Assembly (NCBI GenBank): GCA_012932865.1
Contig: SAXG01000015.1
Span: 889,861 to 953,860 of the forward strand
DNA length: 64,000 bases
From: Amylostereum areolatum
Taxonomy: Eukaryota; Basidiomycota; Agaricomycetes; Russulales; Stereaceae
Direction of reading: 5' to 3'
The position numbers and the translations under genes are program-made. Shown piece after piece: positions 10,509 to 23,221 of the stretch (positions are counted from its first letter, which is position 1; every line of letters starts with the position of its first letter). Below the pieces are notes generated by a model. That model searched no databases. It saw nothing but the letters and a program-made list of their open reading frames with translations, and was not told the origin of the DNA.

Positions 10509-13500
10509 ATGGGAAGAACAACTATAATCACCCAATCCCGTATCACACAGAACACAGCAAAAATAAACTGGTATGGAACACGCGTATTTCGACATCGCCC
10601 CGTCATCGATAAGGTCAAGCGACCTGCCCCCAACAAACTCAACCTTGAAAAACGAACGCGCACCATCACCAACAGGCGCACATCACTAACCGACTATACT
10701 CCCAATATCGATGGGATTGGTCTTGACCTCAATGACCAGTGGCAGACTAACATACAACCTTTGCCCTTGTTTCCTCGTCGAGCTGGCAAGGTGTGTCATA
10801 CTTTTTTCTCTTTATTTCTTCTTCTTACGACATCTATAAAGACCCAGAATGACCTTATGAAAGAGTGGAAGGCCCGCGCTCCACTGTTCTTATCAGTTCT
10901 TCTTAGTCTTGAGGCTCCGATCTCTGACAAGTGCTTCGACTGCGGCATCGGAGACGCGAACTGGCGTTGCAAACAATGCTTCGGCACTCCCAATGTCTGT
11001 GCCCACTGCCTTCGCCAAGAACACATGCGCCACCCATTTCACCGTGTGCAACGATGGGATGGAGACAAGTTCACAGATGGTTGGCTCCGAGATGTAGGAG
11101 TGTTCATTTCTTTAGGACATGGTGGTAAACCCTGCCCACAAGATCATGCGAAGTCAACAACCAATGTCACGCCTACCCCCAGACTTTATCCACTCCAACG
11201 ACACCCTGTGCTTCCCATTTGACCCTACCTGATACCCCTCCGACACCGCGTCCCTATACTCCGACGAACCCAACACTCCTACCAACACCTGATCCGACAC
11301 CTCCTCCAGATTCTAGGGAGCCTGCAGAAAACACGGCTGATTACCAAAGCACCCCCCAGTCACTTCCGACACCTACACCCTCTCCGTCTCATCCCAGATT
11401 TCTAGGTGGTGCACAATGTGCTGAAGACGAGGAGGACTTCGAGGTGGACAACATCCTTCCTGCAGCAGTTCCTGATCCTGGTGCTCCTGGATTCCATGAC
11501 GCTCTTGGAAACCGAATGATGGTTCTAGCACACTCTACTGGCATCCATCAAATGGGCGTCCATTTCTGTGATTGTCCAGGTGCTGCTAGTGCAGACCTAC
11601 AGTTGTTGAAGCTGGGGTTGTATCCAGCTAGCGTCAAGACCCCTAAAACTGCCTTTACAACATCTCTGCTTGATGATGCCAGCGATGAAAACCTCAACTC
11701 AAACACTACAATCAGCTCTTTCTACAATCGCCTCAAAGTAAAAACTTCTCGTGTTTCCCCTCACAAAATTCCAGTGCGTATTCCTTACATTCAGTTGCAA
11801 ATGACAGACTGAGATACTCATTCTAGAACCGAGTAAACGAATTGGGACGTGTGAACCGACAATTCCGACATTTGACGTTGCTGAAACGTTTCGGAGCTTG
11901 GAACACCTCCAAGGCGCTCAAACCGGGGCAGCTTTCAATTTTCTGTCCAGCATGTCCCCAGCCAGGAATCAATTTGAAACCCACATGGAAAGACGATCCT
12001 GACCAGTGAGACATATCAATGTGCATTCACCTAGAACTATACCTAATCCACTTTTAGATTCAAGTATATAGGTACCAGTGCGCTCGACGGAAACTATAGT
12101 GCACAACATGCCATCACCGCAACACCATCGGAGCGGGAGGTCCGACTGGGACATGGTACCGCCTTTTTTGTACCAGAGGCACGATACATGACACATCTGA
12201 AACTTGCTCAAGAGACAAAAGTGAGTTTCAATATTCTCCATCTGGAATCGGTTTTTCATGCAAGGAATGTCGCAGACAAGCAAGGTCAAATGCGTAAACC
12301 ATCGTGCTGTGTTGCAAGCAGATTCTGAACACAAAGGCTGTGATGTCTCTGGAGTTATGTCAGTTGCATGTGGTGATCATGGCGCTTGGTTTCCTCTCGG
12401 AACTGTAAACTTGCAAAAAGGCGAAAGGTGAGTACACGATGTTAGGTCCGATCTCCTCCGACGTCCTCCGACCGACCAAATTTAGACAAGCAAACGTCGA
12501 CTATGCATTGTGCAGCACCTTCAAACACAACATAAAGGGCCTATCCAAAGTCCTCGCACTGTACGATATCATGTGCCAGTATGGCATTCATCTCCGACAA
12601 AGAGTCGACGGGAGCAAGTATCTCGACTTTCCTCCTGACTTAGAGCTCATTCAAGGCATCGGAGTGTGGCATGTCCATGGTCATGTCGACGCGTGCTCCC
12701 CCAAATTTGCACCTGTATTCATCCCAGGTGTTGGGTATATTGACAGGGAGATTGTGGAGACGCTATGGTCATTTCTCAATCCAGCCTCTCGCAACTCCAG
12801 AAGTATGACTCCAGCCGCACGCGAGGAGAATCTCAATTGGCATATGCTATACTCAAACTGGAAAAAAACCATCGGAATGCGTACGTCAATGATGTATACC
12901 TTTGCTATACATGTAACATATCCCTCCTTTAGCCGCTATGTTGGACCGCCGACTCCGAGATGCGGAACATAATCTCCCCGACCACACGCAGTATTACGAG
13001 GACTTATGTCGTCAAACAACACCAGAGCAGAAAAACACATGGCTTGAAGAAATGGAGGATGCCTTGGCATGTAGAGAAACACGTCGTGATAAAATGGCCA
13101 TATTCGATGTCCGTATACAACTCGGTAAGACCTCGACACTTATATGTCAACATCTGAGCGTTCCACTGACCGTTACATAAAATAGCGCCAGGACAACGAG
13201 CTCAGCAGATGGCTTTGACAGAGAAAGAGAAGGCGTTGGGTGGGGGAGAACGTATCAAATGGCTCGCAACCGGGATCAAGTTACGAGCAGCACAGTATGC
13301 CTTTCCCACTGCACTGTTTGTTCCAGGACTTCAACAACATCTGATACAGGCTGACACTTCAAGCAGAAATCCGAAGGCCCAGCCAAGATGCTTTGACGAT
13401 CTCTGGTCGCCAGTCCAAGCTTCTAAAACAGATCCAATCGTTTAACGCCAGTGTACGGGCTCACATTGGTCGCGATGGGCTCCGTGCTACCTCCAATTTT

Positions 13501-14363
13501 ATTCCACACCTTGACGAAGTTGGAGAAATTGAACTCCTCCCAGTGTCGGAGCCTTCGGACCCCGAGCAGACGCCAAATGTTCCCGTGGAGCAACGTTCAG
13601 TTATGCTTCCATCCGCAATGCCAGAAGCTTGGCGATCGGACGAAAGAAACCGTCACATTGTAGAGGAGGAACGGGAGCTTTGGATAGGTGTCCTCAATGA
13701 CTCGCTTGGACATATCCGAGATGCGGTCGGTGTTCTTTCGTATCAATATCGGACAGGCGTACGACCTGCGTCGACACAAAGAGCTGTCACCCGTGCCTAC
13801 TCTGTGGTTCACAATTCATTGGGTAACCTCCGACAACATGTTCAAGTCTACATGGATGCCCACAAAGCACTCCAAAGGCTCAACCCCACCCCAGAGTTAC
13901 TGAACCGTTTCAAAGTACTCACAAAGGAGGACCTTCAAGCAAGCACCGCAATTGTCGATCCGTCAAATCCTCATTCATCGCGTAACCAACTGGCCTGGTT
14001 TTGGCGCATGGACCGTCCTTCGGAGGATTCATCGGACCCAACGTGGAAGGAAGAGTGTAGGGTATACGCCTAAACATCAACACATTCACACTGATTTCTC
14101 TACTAGTCCTCCGTGTCAACTTACTACGTTCCAAGGCCAATCTTGATCGGACCACGGAACAGATTGGTAGAGTTCGCGCGCAAATGGAGAACACCATACG
14201 ATTCCATAGATACAAGACGGACCAGTGGTCCCGCATCCAAGACAAAGCCAGTCAAAATGGTAATACAGGACAGGCATGCTACGCATCACGCCAAATCGCA
14301 GTGTGGAGGGGATTACAAGAAGAAGCGGAAGCTGTATTCTCAGTGCATGGTATAAATGTATAA
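10509..14363 (+). CDS. KDZ transposase with CxC2 zinc-binding domain
   Basis: Multi-exon gene; ATG taken at 10509 (MGRTTIITQ), stop TAA at 14361. N-terminal exons give a basic region, then the CxC2 cluster found in front of fungal KDZ transposases (CFDC...WRCKQC...CAHC..EH..HPFHRVQRW, about 10930-11060). Further exons give VHFCDCPGA, a FCPACPQPGINL block, then the RNase-H-like core: ALDGNYSAQH (about 12080), TVNLQKGER and VDYAL, YDIMCQYG (12570), GVWHVHGHVDAC (12660-12700) and GYIDREIVETLWS (12735-12775), with candidate acidic residues in DGN, YDI and ETLW. The C terminus is helical (RVRAQMENTIRFHRYKTDQW). I saw no frameshift that splicing does not explain, so it may be active. It excises and inserts the element in the nucleus. 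Exact exon limits were not all fixed. Confidence 0.85.
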
Positions 14364-14382
14364 TACATGCACCCATTCGATT

Positions 14383-14944
14383 TCACGCACTCGAGGTCGC
14401 CTCCGACGCTGGCTCCGACTCATCTAAGAAATTGGTGAGTTGTAAGATGAAAGAAAAGGAAGGCGCACAACGCACCAGATCGTGCACGCTTGGCATCCCG
14501 ACTCCTCGGACTCGATATCCTTCGTTTTTGATGTCCCTGATTGTGGGGTGATGCGACGGGAGGGGAGCGAGAAGGAGGAGGGTCGTCCAATGAAGGCAAG
14601 GCCTCAACCAACGAGTCTTCAGAGCTATTTGACGACACCGACTCCGTGAGAGGGCTTGGTGTACGCGCGAGTGCTTCATCTCTGGTCATCGGAAGAGAGA
14701 GTGGTCTCTGTCGTATTGAGGGAGGGAACGACCGGGCAAAAGCTTCGAATCGTGCTTCTCGATCGTCAACAACGTCGGGTGCAGGGTTGTTCACTTGTGC
14801 TGAGCTCGGAGGGGACTGTTCTTCACCACCGCTAGTCGACGGCGAACTTGCAAAGGTAGGAAATCGAAGTTGCCGTCGTTGCGGAGGAATGATGACGTCG
14901 TCGGAGCCGTCGGACGAGTCGGAATCGGAGTCGTGGTCGGACAT
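14383..14944 (-). CDS. Small acidic/Ser-rich transposon protein, partner of the 15.2 kb gene
   Basis: Two exons, 14944-14476 and 14423-14383, with a 52-base intron (CTG/GTGCGT ... TTCTTAG/ATGAG), about 170 residues. N terminus MSDHDSDSDSSDGSDD, then a low-complexity region, one short helical patch (DREARFEAFARSFPPSI) and a basic KRRISSPRSRDAKRARS patch that could be a nuclear localisation signal. No cysteine cluster. It is head-to-head with the next gene, 270 bases apart, the same arrangement as the two other divergent pairs in the element. It may be a shortened relative of the 21.1 and 24.9 kb genes, but I see no sequence proof. Confidence 0.6.
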
Positions 14945-15214
14945 GATGACCTAGATAGATTAACGGAGAAAGGGAGTAAGGTGTGCACACTCACCTGTGT
15001 TAGCAGCCCGTCGTGGATGTATAGCAGGACAGATGGTGAAGGTGAAAAGAAAGAAAGAACACAAGGAAAAACGGACTTGTCATGCTGACGCATCACTCAC
15101 GTGAACCGTGGGAACTTCGGCTAGGCTGCGGTTGACGTTACACTATTTTCTCTTCTTTCTTTCGACATTCCACTCGCGCCTCGCCCTCCTCGTCCCCCTA
15201 CTCGCTCTACGACT
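14945..15214. promoter_or_regulatory. Bidirectional promoter, pair 1
   Basis: The only sequence between two diverging starts. It holds CACGTG (in ACTCACGTGAAC), TGACG words and a pyrimidine-rich lead into 15215. It lacks the exact TGCCACGTCA word shared by the other two bidirectional promoters. Confidence 0.45.
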
Positions 15215-17033
15215 ATGCCACCTCGCGCGGCCATCGACCTGGACCGGTACAAGTTCTCCGACACCGTTCTTCAACAGGAGAAGGCTTTGTTTCTGGCGCT
15301 GAAGGCGTTCCGCGAGCGCGGGACACGCACACCGTCTTCCAGGTTCTGGAATTCTCTCTGCAAAATGCAGGTGTGTCGTGATTTCATCTTGTACGATGAT
15401 CGGCTCACAGTCGACACACAGGAGGACTGTCTGGACGTGATCGGCGCCGAGCTCTCTGCAATGGGCATGGAGACCTACCCAGCATTCCTCGACACCTTCT
15501 ACCACAACATCTCCGACGACTCAGAGGCCGCAGTTATCACGGAGAAGCTCGATAACTTCGACATGTCACTTTACCGACGCGACTGGGCAGGAGATGTTGG
15601 CCCCATGTGGTGGACCGAGCCCAGTACGTTCTTTTTTGTGACTTTCCATCTGGTTTCTGACTTTAGCAGACATGTGGAAGAAGAACAAGAAGGGCCATGC
15701 CTCCCAGGTGTCTACTCCCGCCCCCGACAATCCTTCCTTCCCTCCCCCTCTGTCGACATCTATCCCCGACCCTGCACCTCCGACCCCGCCCGCTCCGACG
15801 GCTCCGACGGCCAACGACACCACCTCGAACAATGGGGGACGCCCCGCACGCGGTCAGTCTGGAACCCCGCCGACTGTCCAGGCCGCCGTCAAGAAGGGCC
15901 CTCCCGCGAAACACGTCAAACCCGAACCTCGTCACAGTGGGGCGGCGGCATCGACCAAGGCCAAGTCGCCCACCACGGACCCTTCACCCGCCCAGCCTCC
16001 CAACCCACAGGTATCTGCCCCCAAGAAGTCGAAGCCCAAAGGCACCGCCAAACGCTCGTCAACCACGCCGTCGGCAACCACCCCGGCCCCCACCATGCCA
16101 ACGCTGTCGAGTTCGACGCCCCCCCCACCCCCGACTCCGAAGGGCCCGACGCCACCGCCTCCTCCAGGGCCCCCACCCAAGTCAACGCCGCAAAATGCGA
16201 CAGACACGATAGGTCCAACGCCGACGGGTCCGACGCCGACGGGTCCGACGCCGACGGGTCCGACGCCGACGTCTACGCCTCCTCCCAAGCATTCTGGTCC
16301 GTCCAGCACTCGACTACAGCCCCGGATTGCTCATGCCGATAAGGGGCAGAGTACACAGCCAGCAGTCAGTGCCTCGTTGTCAAAGGTACTAGTGTGTTCT
16401 ACTTGAGCACCAATGACTTCAACTAACACATTCTATCCTCCAGCTTCGTACTTCCTCCCTGCCCCCACAGATCTCACCCCCCAGCCACCTCAAGCGCAAG
16501 GCAGATGAAGTCGGCGGCTCCCTCTCTCCTGACAATGTTGACACTTCGCTGTCTCAAGGTCCGAAGCGTCAGAAGCTCGCCATTCCTCATCGGGAGGGTG
16601 AGTATTTTCTTTTCTCTTTGCTCACATACTAACACAGATCTTTCGGTTAGTGTTAACAGAGGCTATGCTCGTGTCGGCCCTGAAGGCAGTCGAAGGATCC
16701 ATCTTCGACCGCCTCGCCGGGTTGCTCGAGCCCCAGCTGAAGGCACACACCGAAATGCTTGCCTCGATGGCAACCACTCTCGGCCGCTCCGACCCTGCCG
16801 CTATCTCGTCCGATCTGCCCGCTCCCGCCTCCGACATTGTGTCCGACCCAAGCTTGGTGGCTCCGACAACGGATGCTGACGTCAACATGGTCGACGTCAC
16901 AGATGCCCGTTTGCAGCAGCTCCGCGCCGATGTTCTGGCCGCGGTTGATACAATGGTGGAGGCAAAGATCAAGGCAGAGCTGGATCCGATTCGGGCTCTG
17001 CTGGAGCAGTTGAGTAGCCATCTTGGGAATTAG
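15215..17033 (+). CDS. Transposon accessory protein of the ELSA-WW family, lacks Cys cluster
   Basis: Exons in order: 15215-15369; about 15421-15628; about 15668-16384 with a Pro/Thr-rich linker; about 16442-16600; and about 16651-17033, stop TAG. Splicing removes GTGTGT...ACACAG, GTACGT...AGCAG, GTACTA...CTCCAG and GTGAGT...GGTTAG. The N-terminal module has ALKAFRERG..TPSSRFWN, then ELSAMGMETYP...TFYHNISDD and MWWTEP, which aligns with the 23.2 and 26.9 kb genes (ELSAxG, then a WW pair). The linker carries KKGPPAKHVKPEPRH, four GPTPT repeats and a KRKADE basic patch. The C terminus is a long amphipathic helix, likely coiled coil. Unlike its relatives it has no six-cysteine cluster. Function unknown; nuclear location is likely from the basic patches. 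Confidence 0.7.
16213..16272 (+). repeat. 15-base tandem repeat, four copies
   Basis: Unit GGTCCGACGCCGACG repeated four times (first copy with GGTCCAACG), coding Gly-Pro-Thr-Pro-Thr. Each perfect unit contains the TCCGAC word that is enriched throughout the element. Confidence 0.9.
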
Positions 17034-17256
17034 GTCCACTGCTTTTGGAAAGGGTGTCTGGTACTTTTTACCTTACTTTCAATGTTTTCCGCTGTCGCGC
17101 TTGCTTTCCTGATGTGTACAGTATCTCTTGTTTAGTAATGCAATGTTGTCCGCCTACCAAACATGAATTGAGAGGTCGAAGCCATAGTTCAGATACCTCC
17201 GATGTATCTGTCATCTCTGATGGCATCTCACCCCCTCTCCGAAGCTGTGAACCCCA

Positions 17257-20200
17257 TCACCGACCAGCTCCGACACCTCTCTTCCGCTTTGAAGTCTCCT
17301 TCCGTGGTGTATTCACACCACTGCTCAGACGCTTTCCCCCAGGGTTGGCAATAGGAGTTGGATTGGAGTTGCTCGGTCCAACATCTGGCCCTGCTACACA
17401 GAAGTTAACTCAACAAAATGTATTCTAGATATGACATACCTTCACCCTTGTTTCTGTCACCACCCTTGTTTGTCTTCGAGGTTGGTTTCCGGTGATTTCG
17501 TGGCTTTGTAAGCATAGGTGGAGTGTAAATTGTGTCCGGTGCCCGCGGTGGTCTTACTTTGCGTCTTGATGACCTCGGAGTTTGTACAACCTGGGCAGGC
17601 GCAGGGGCTTCACCCAATGTCGGAGGTAACGTCGGAGGCGGTTGTGATGGTGGTGGGGGCTGTTCACAAAACAATTGAGAATGGAAACATTACTCCAACT
17701 CGATACTCACCGTAAAATGGACACGAGACCGGGGAGGCTCTGCCTGAGTGGAATCACGGAGTGCCAGTGGGAAAAGGAGACGTGGTCGAGGTATATGCAG
17801 GGGGCTGTCAGAGTCGGAGCCGTCGGAGGTGCCGTCATCATCATCAGATGATGAACAAATAATATGAAGTGCAGGACGTTTTAATTGTGACTTGTCCATC
17901 TGCCTCACCAGATCGGTGGGTGTTCTCCCCATCGGACCATTGCTAGTATTCCCAACACGACGTGGCTTGGGTCGTGCCCCTGTAGTCAAAGTATGCTCAT
18001 GTGGTTGCTCTGCCTGTCCGATGGTCAGAGACTCGATCTCCACCTCTGCTGAGTGCCCTGCAAATATGTATTGAAGTTGGAGTCTGTAAGTGCGGTAGAC
18101 AGTGACGGACCTTGCCTATTCCCCAGGTCATCCTCGTATCGTGGGGGTATAATGATGGAACCCCGCACTGGTCTTGCAGTCCGTGCGGGGTTGGTTCGTC
18201 GGTGTGAAATTTCGGAGGGCTCATGTAAAGGATGAGTAGTGAGGAGGGCTACAGAACCTTGGGCAGATTTAACCATAGCATCCACGGCACTGTCCCACCA
18301 CCAATCACTGAACTTTCCTGGATATTCAGGTAGTCGACCGATATTCGACTCTTGAATAGTCTGCCGAGTATATGGTCCATCCGGGGCTTCGGAGCTTGAC
18401 CATAACACAGATTTTGCTTGGGATGCCATCCAGAAAGTGTAATCATGGTCGTACAATCCAAGGAGGAGAAGGGCAGTTCTTGCACATTCCCAGCCCGCCC
18501 AGGATCCATCTTCTTTTTCCCAAAGGAGGTGGGGACTTAACCCGTTGAAGTCCGCAACCAATGCCCGCAGTGCGATCATGCGATTTTCGTATGTGTGAAC
18601 TTCGGCGCTGAGCCACCGCTTTGACCAGGACCACAAACCACAGTCTGGTGTATCTCTTGGGAGAGGATAGTCGCTTCGTGATGCCTAATACATGAAACTG
18701 TCAGAATTTGGTGCAACTTTGTCCGTCGACAAGATGTTCACCGGAATGGAGTATGTCAGGTCTATTGCTTTCTGATACGCAGGCTCGGGGCATAGCGTTC
18801 GGAGATACTTAAGCTCTGCAGGGGTGCTACGAGCAACGGTATCGGGTGCATATCCTGGCCATGCAGGATGAGGCCATATCGGATCTGGACGGAATGGGTC
18901 ATCCTCATCACCTGAATCTTCCATCACCACGTCCATGACTCGCTTCTCTGCACGATAGAGGGGATCATCGGAGTCGTCGGCGAATCCCCGATCGGGACTT
19001 GACAGGGCCTCTTCGGAGCTGTTACCTGCTGAACACTGCTTCCCCTTGGACTTCTTCGTTGACTTGGTTCTTGATTTCCGCTTGCCCGTTGATTTTTTCG
19101 ACCGGCGAGGTGTCTTCTTTGGTGGTAATTCATCACCTGGCATCTGGGTGGGCGCCTCGGAAACATTGGGTGTACTGTGTGAAGGGTGAGACTTTGAACG
19201 AGCGTCGGAACGTTTTTTACGACGAGGTGCAGGAGGTGGCGGAGGAAGTGATTCTCTGTCATCGGCGTCAGCATTTGCTGTCTCGATATCTTCTTCCTCT
19301 TCTGGCTTCCAAGTACGTTCGGAGGGGTGGACTGCACAGAGGATGTCATCGTTCCGAAGGACATGATGGAACTCAAATCCCCGTCCAGTGGTCGCGATAT
19401 TGTTCTCGATTGCCTCGCGGAATTCATTACACTCCTCGTGGCTCCACTTGCCAGGATCATAGAGGCCAGACCAACCAGGAGGAAGAATGGAGTTGGAGAA
19501 AAAGGTGTCCGATGGTTCATCTCGGAATGCAGTCCATGGCACACGCGCTTTCGGACCATCCGTATCAACCCCTGTGCTGATGGTTAGAGAATCCGTACGG
19601 TGGGAAATGAAAGTGTAATGTACGGTATTCCGTCGTTATATACGCCCGACACCACGACCTCTTATCAGGAAGAGGGGGCTTCTTGGCCAACCAATCATTG
19701 TCAGGGGGCTGTGGATATCCATCTTTGAAAACCATCTTCGGCCATGGTTTGCGAACGTTTCCCGACTTTGTCACCCGATTCTTGAGCGAGTTTAGGTCAC
19801 ATTTATAACCTATGTGTACCACTGAACAAGCCGTCAGAAAGGCAGGACAAATGAAATGTTCATACTTTGACAGATTCCACCCCACTCCGCGAGCATCATA
19901 TCCAATGGATCTATTTTCCAGTCAGGGAATGTTTGCATAAACGTCTTGTCGGACATTCCGCATGCCGGAGCGTAGTCGAAACTGTTGGGTACGGTAAACA
20001 ATGGATCTCTTTATGAGAGCCGCACTCACCATTCGACACTGACGGATGATTTTGTGGAAATGGCACCGAAGGACACCAGCGGAACTCCACACAAGCACCA
20101 AGACTTCCTCTGGGCTTCAAACATTATCTTTGGAAGGATCTTTTGGGCATTTCTGAATGTATATGAGCACCGTGGAAACCTGGGAGAAAAGCACCACACA

Positions 20201-20862
20201 TACTCTCGTTTGACGTCATCAGGAAGACCACCAGAGTTGTACTCTGCTTGCACTTTCTCGACTCGAGCACGTTCTTCGGAGGACAGATTTCGGAGAACCT
20301 CCGATGCCGCGGTTTGATAGAACTGAATCCGCTGGTTCTTCTCCCGCTCCGAGGCGGGCAACGCTTCGACCAGTTCATCGCGGCGAGCGAGGATCTCGTT
20401 CTCGAATACCATGCGAAATATGTCTTGGAACGAGAACCCATTGTCATGGGATTGCCAGTCACGAGGGTGTCGGACCCGCGCACGTGCGTATAAATGCAAC
20501 CGGACCGCCTACATTAGATAAATGACTGTCAAAGGTAAAAGGATGCTCCGATGACGCACTGTGCACCGTTCATAGAAATGGGGAGCCTTCTTCTTCGTCG
20601 GCAGGCGATCCGGTTGATAATACCTTCCATTGTGCACTTCAACGTAGAAGGTACCCATACGTTCAGAGAGCCATGCCGGACGGTTGGCCCACTTGACTGC
20701 TCGGAATTCACGAACATGCCTGGTGACCCATGCTTCCTCTGCTTTCGTCAGAGGGGGTATATCTTCCACCGCACCCTCGGGAAGTTCCTCGTCTATGGCG
20801 TCGCCATCAGCATCACCTTCTGCCCAGGAACCGAGATCGGTCTCTTCGGAGTCACTGGCCAT
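17257..20862 (-). CDS. Large multi-exon transposon-associated protein, function unknown
   Basis: Start ATG at 20862 in CCCATGGCC (MASDSEETDLGSW). Exons follow on the minus strand: an acidic start with HVREFRAVKWANRPAWLSERMG and YQPDRLPTKKKAPHFYE; then a helical block (ILARRDELVEALPASEREK, LSSEERARVEKVQAEYN); then VPNSFDYAPACGMSDKTF and EWGGICQ; KNRVTKSGNVRKPWP; LPPGWSGLYDPGKWSHEEC; a long basic KKxxR-rich linker (19.0-19.3 kb); PAWPGYAPDTVARSTPAELKYLRTL; WWWDSAVDAMVKSAQ; and a Pro-rich tail. The last exon is behind GTATGT...TGTGTAG and ends GVGAGR with TGA at 17257. The SEERARVEK..AEYN and LPPGW..LYDPGK wording resembles a widespread uncharacterised family in mushroom transposons. It is convergent with the 15.2 kb gene. 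Some exon borders are unresolved. Confidence 0.6.
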
Positions 20863-21117
20863 GGGATATTGGTAAGATGAGAAGGACAATATGAATATGA
20901 GGTAGGTGGAGGAAAGGGAGAAGAGCATGTGCCAGCTCATCACCTGCAATCACGTGTATAGCCAAACATTCCATCACATCACCCGGCCCGCAGCTGAGTT
21001 CCTTTTCCGGGCCGAAAATCGGACTACGGAAATGACTTGAAAAACAGTATTTTCCAAGTGTTCAGAATTGGGGCCTTCCCATTGCATGTCGGAGCAGAAT
21101 GAATATTGTATCAATGA

Positions 21118-23022
21118 CTATGTCTCGCTCGTACTGTCCATGTCCTCGACGCTATCTCCATTGTCCGACACCTCCCGATCCGACGCCTCCACCATGCAAT
21201 CCTCCACCTCCGACTCGTCCAACTCATCCTCCCATGCAACCTTGTCGTTCTCATCCACCTGGGGAATGTTGCAGTCATCCTCGTCATCACCATGGATAGT
21301 GTCCGACGCGACCTCCCCATGCGTTACCACCAAAGGTGGCGATGATGTGGCATCGAGAATGGGACCAGACTCTATCGACAGATTCAACTGTTCGAGACGC
21401 GCAGAAAGCTGGTCGTAGCGTGTCCGCGCCTCGGCAAGGCGAGTCTGCGCCCGGATCGCTTCTTTCCTCATTGCCCTCATAGCGTCGGTGATCTCGAACG
21501 ATAACTTTACCTCTGCCTCCAACTCCGCACTGAGTACCGCCAAATTCCTTTGGAGCATGTCGGAGAGGGCGTCCGACACCGCCACCATCTTCTGTTCCAT
21601 GAAGTTGGCCATATATTCGGTGGCCTCAATCGCATCATCATCAAGGGAGTCGTGGGAGGTCTCTTTAGTGCCTGTAGAATGCAGTGTGAGGGACGAACAC
21701 ACGAAGAGCAGAATATGGTCAATGAACCGTTGGAAACACTTCTTCTCGTGGGGCCACAGCTACCCTTTGTCTGATCGGCCGGGTCCAATGGCGTGGGAAG
21801 GGCAGTCTTGCAAGTTGAGCCACGCACCCGACAATCAACGGTTGACAGAGGCCCAACTCCGACATCAGTAGGAGTTGGAGGTCTCGTGCTTGCAGGGGGC
21901 GTCGTCGGAGCTGAGAGATCGCGAGCTTGGGCTCGTAGTCGGGGCTGCTTCGGACCTTCGCCACTCTTCCGAAGGCCCTGATATCTTGCTTTTGTCGTGC
22001 GAGCCGTCACTTTCGTCTTGTGGGAGCACGGATAGTTGTTCTTCAGGCAATTGATGCATGATCGAACTTGGCCTTGATTCCAGCAACCAACTGCAAGGCG
22101 TCTGCAGGTGGTGCATGTCTCCTAATGTTCAATTGATGGTGAGAAAGGACAGAATTTCATGTTATAACAAACCCACCTCATTTGTCCACCAGGTCGGGTT
22201 CTCATCGTCAAATGAGACGGCATCCGACACTGCACCACCATCTTGAGACACTTCCTCATCAGTGATCTGGTTGTCACGGCCGTCGGGGCCGTCGGAGTCG
22301 GAGTCGGAGTCGGAGTCAGGACGGGCATCAGAATGTGGTGAATGTTGGTGGTCACGATGGATGTTCGAGAATGTGTTGCCCCTGTTCCAGTCACCGCCTG
22401 AAGTTTCCAGCAGGCGGGGATCAATTGTGGCGGGAGCAGGGGGCGGATCAGTGGAGGTGGTGGTGGTTGAAACACTCAGATCAGGAACATGCAACATTGG
22501 TGTGGTCATCGCGAGCGTCGGAGGGGTCGGAGTCTTTGGGGGAACAATGTTTACAGTCCAAAATGCTGCCGGGTCACGTTAGATGTATTTGTCGGAGTCG
22601 ATAATAACGGCGTACCTCTGTGGCCATACTTCATCCCGCCTATTGCCCACCGTCGCCCTGATATGGCTGCAAGATCAACATTGCGCGCACGTTCCACACG
22701 GCCATCTCTTGAACGTTGAATGTGGAAGGCCGCAGTGATGACAGTCGGATACTCCGTGATGCCGAGATCTCGCGCTTCCTGTACATAGCACAGGAGAAGC
22801 TTTTTCTGGACAATGGAGGTGTTAGCAATACTGGGAATAGACGATGGTGCCACTACGCACGAAGGTACGTTCAAAAAGGTTCCACCACTTCGTGTTGGGC
22901 TCTCCGGGACTGGCATGTAGGGAATGGAGGGCGGTGAGCAGTTGTGCCTCTAGTCGGGAAAACTTCAGGGAGAAAAGGTATGTGTTGAGGTTGTCCAGTG
23001 TTTCCGGCGAGCTACGTTCCAT
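21118..23022 (-). CDS. Accessory protein A: WW module, Zn2Cys6-spaced cluster, coiled coil
   Basis: Exons 23022-22861, 22805-22616, 22565-22177, 22121 to about 21830 and a last one ending at 21118. Residues 1-54 are helical and end GEPNTKWWNLFERTF. Exon 2 has CYVQEARDLGITEYP and QRSRDGRVERAR, then GHRG-AFWTVN across the intron. Exon 3 is an acidic linker (repeated SDSD) ending NPTWWTNE. Exon 4 begins with six cysteines spaced C-x2-C-x6-C-x8-C-x2-C-x6-C followed by SHKTK, which fits the Zn2Cys6 rule C-x2-C-x6-C-x(5-12)-C-x2-C-x(6-8)-C, then basic Pro-rich sequence. The end is a coiled coil (MANFMEQKMVAVSDALSDML; ARTRYDQLSARLEQL) and an acidic tail. It is divergent from gene C at 23222 and is the paralogue of gene B, exon for exon. 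Likely nuclear DNA-binding dimer; inferred only. Confidence 0.75.
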
Positions 23023-23221
23023 GTCCGAGTGTGGAATGAGTGGCAGATGAATGTGAATGTGAGTGGTGTGTATGCCACGTCACGCAATGTTGACCGTCGG
23101 AATAAGCCGAGATTTTGATCGGGAAGTGCCGAGGGACGCGATTTGCGACAAGTCGTTCAACAAGTGCTCTCTTCTCGATCAATCATTGCCCTCCCCTTGG
23201 TTGCACTCCATCCACTCCATT
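23023..23221. promoter_or_regulatory. Bidirectional promoter, pair 2
   Basis: 200 bases between diverging starts. Contains TGCCACGTCA at 23073-23082, a ten-base word that recurs in the promoter of pair 3 (26712-26721), and a GTCGGA at about 23096. The ACGTCA core is the kind of site bZIP factors bind. Confidence 0.5.
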
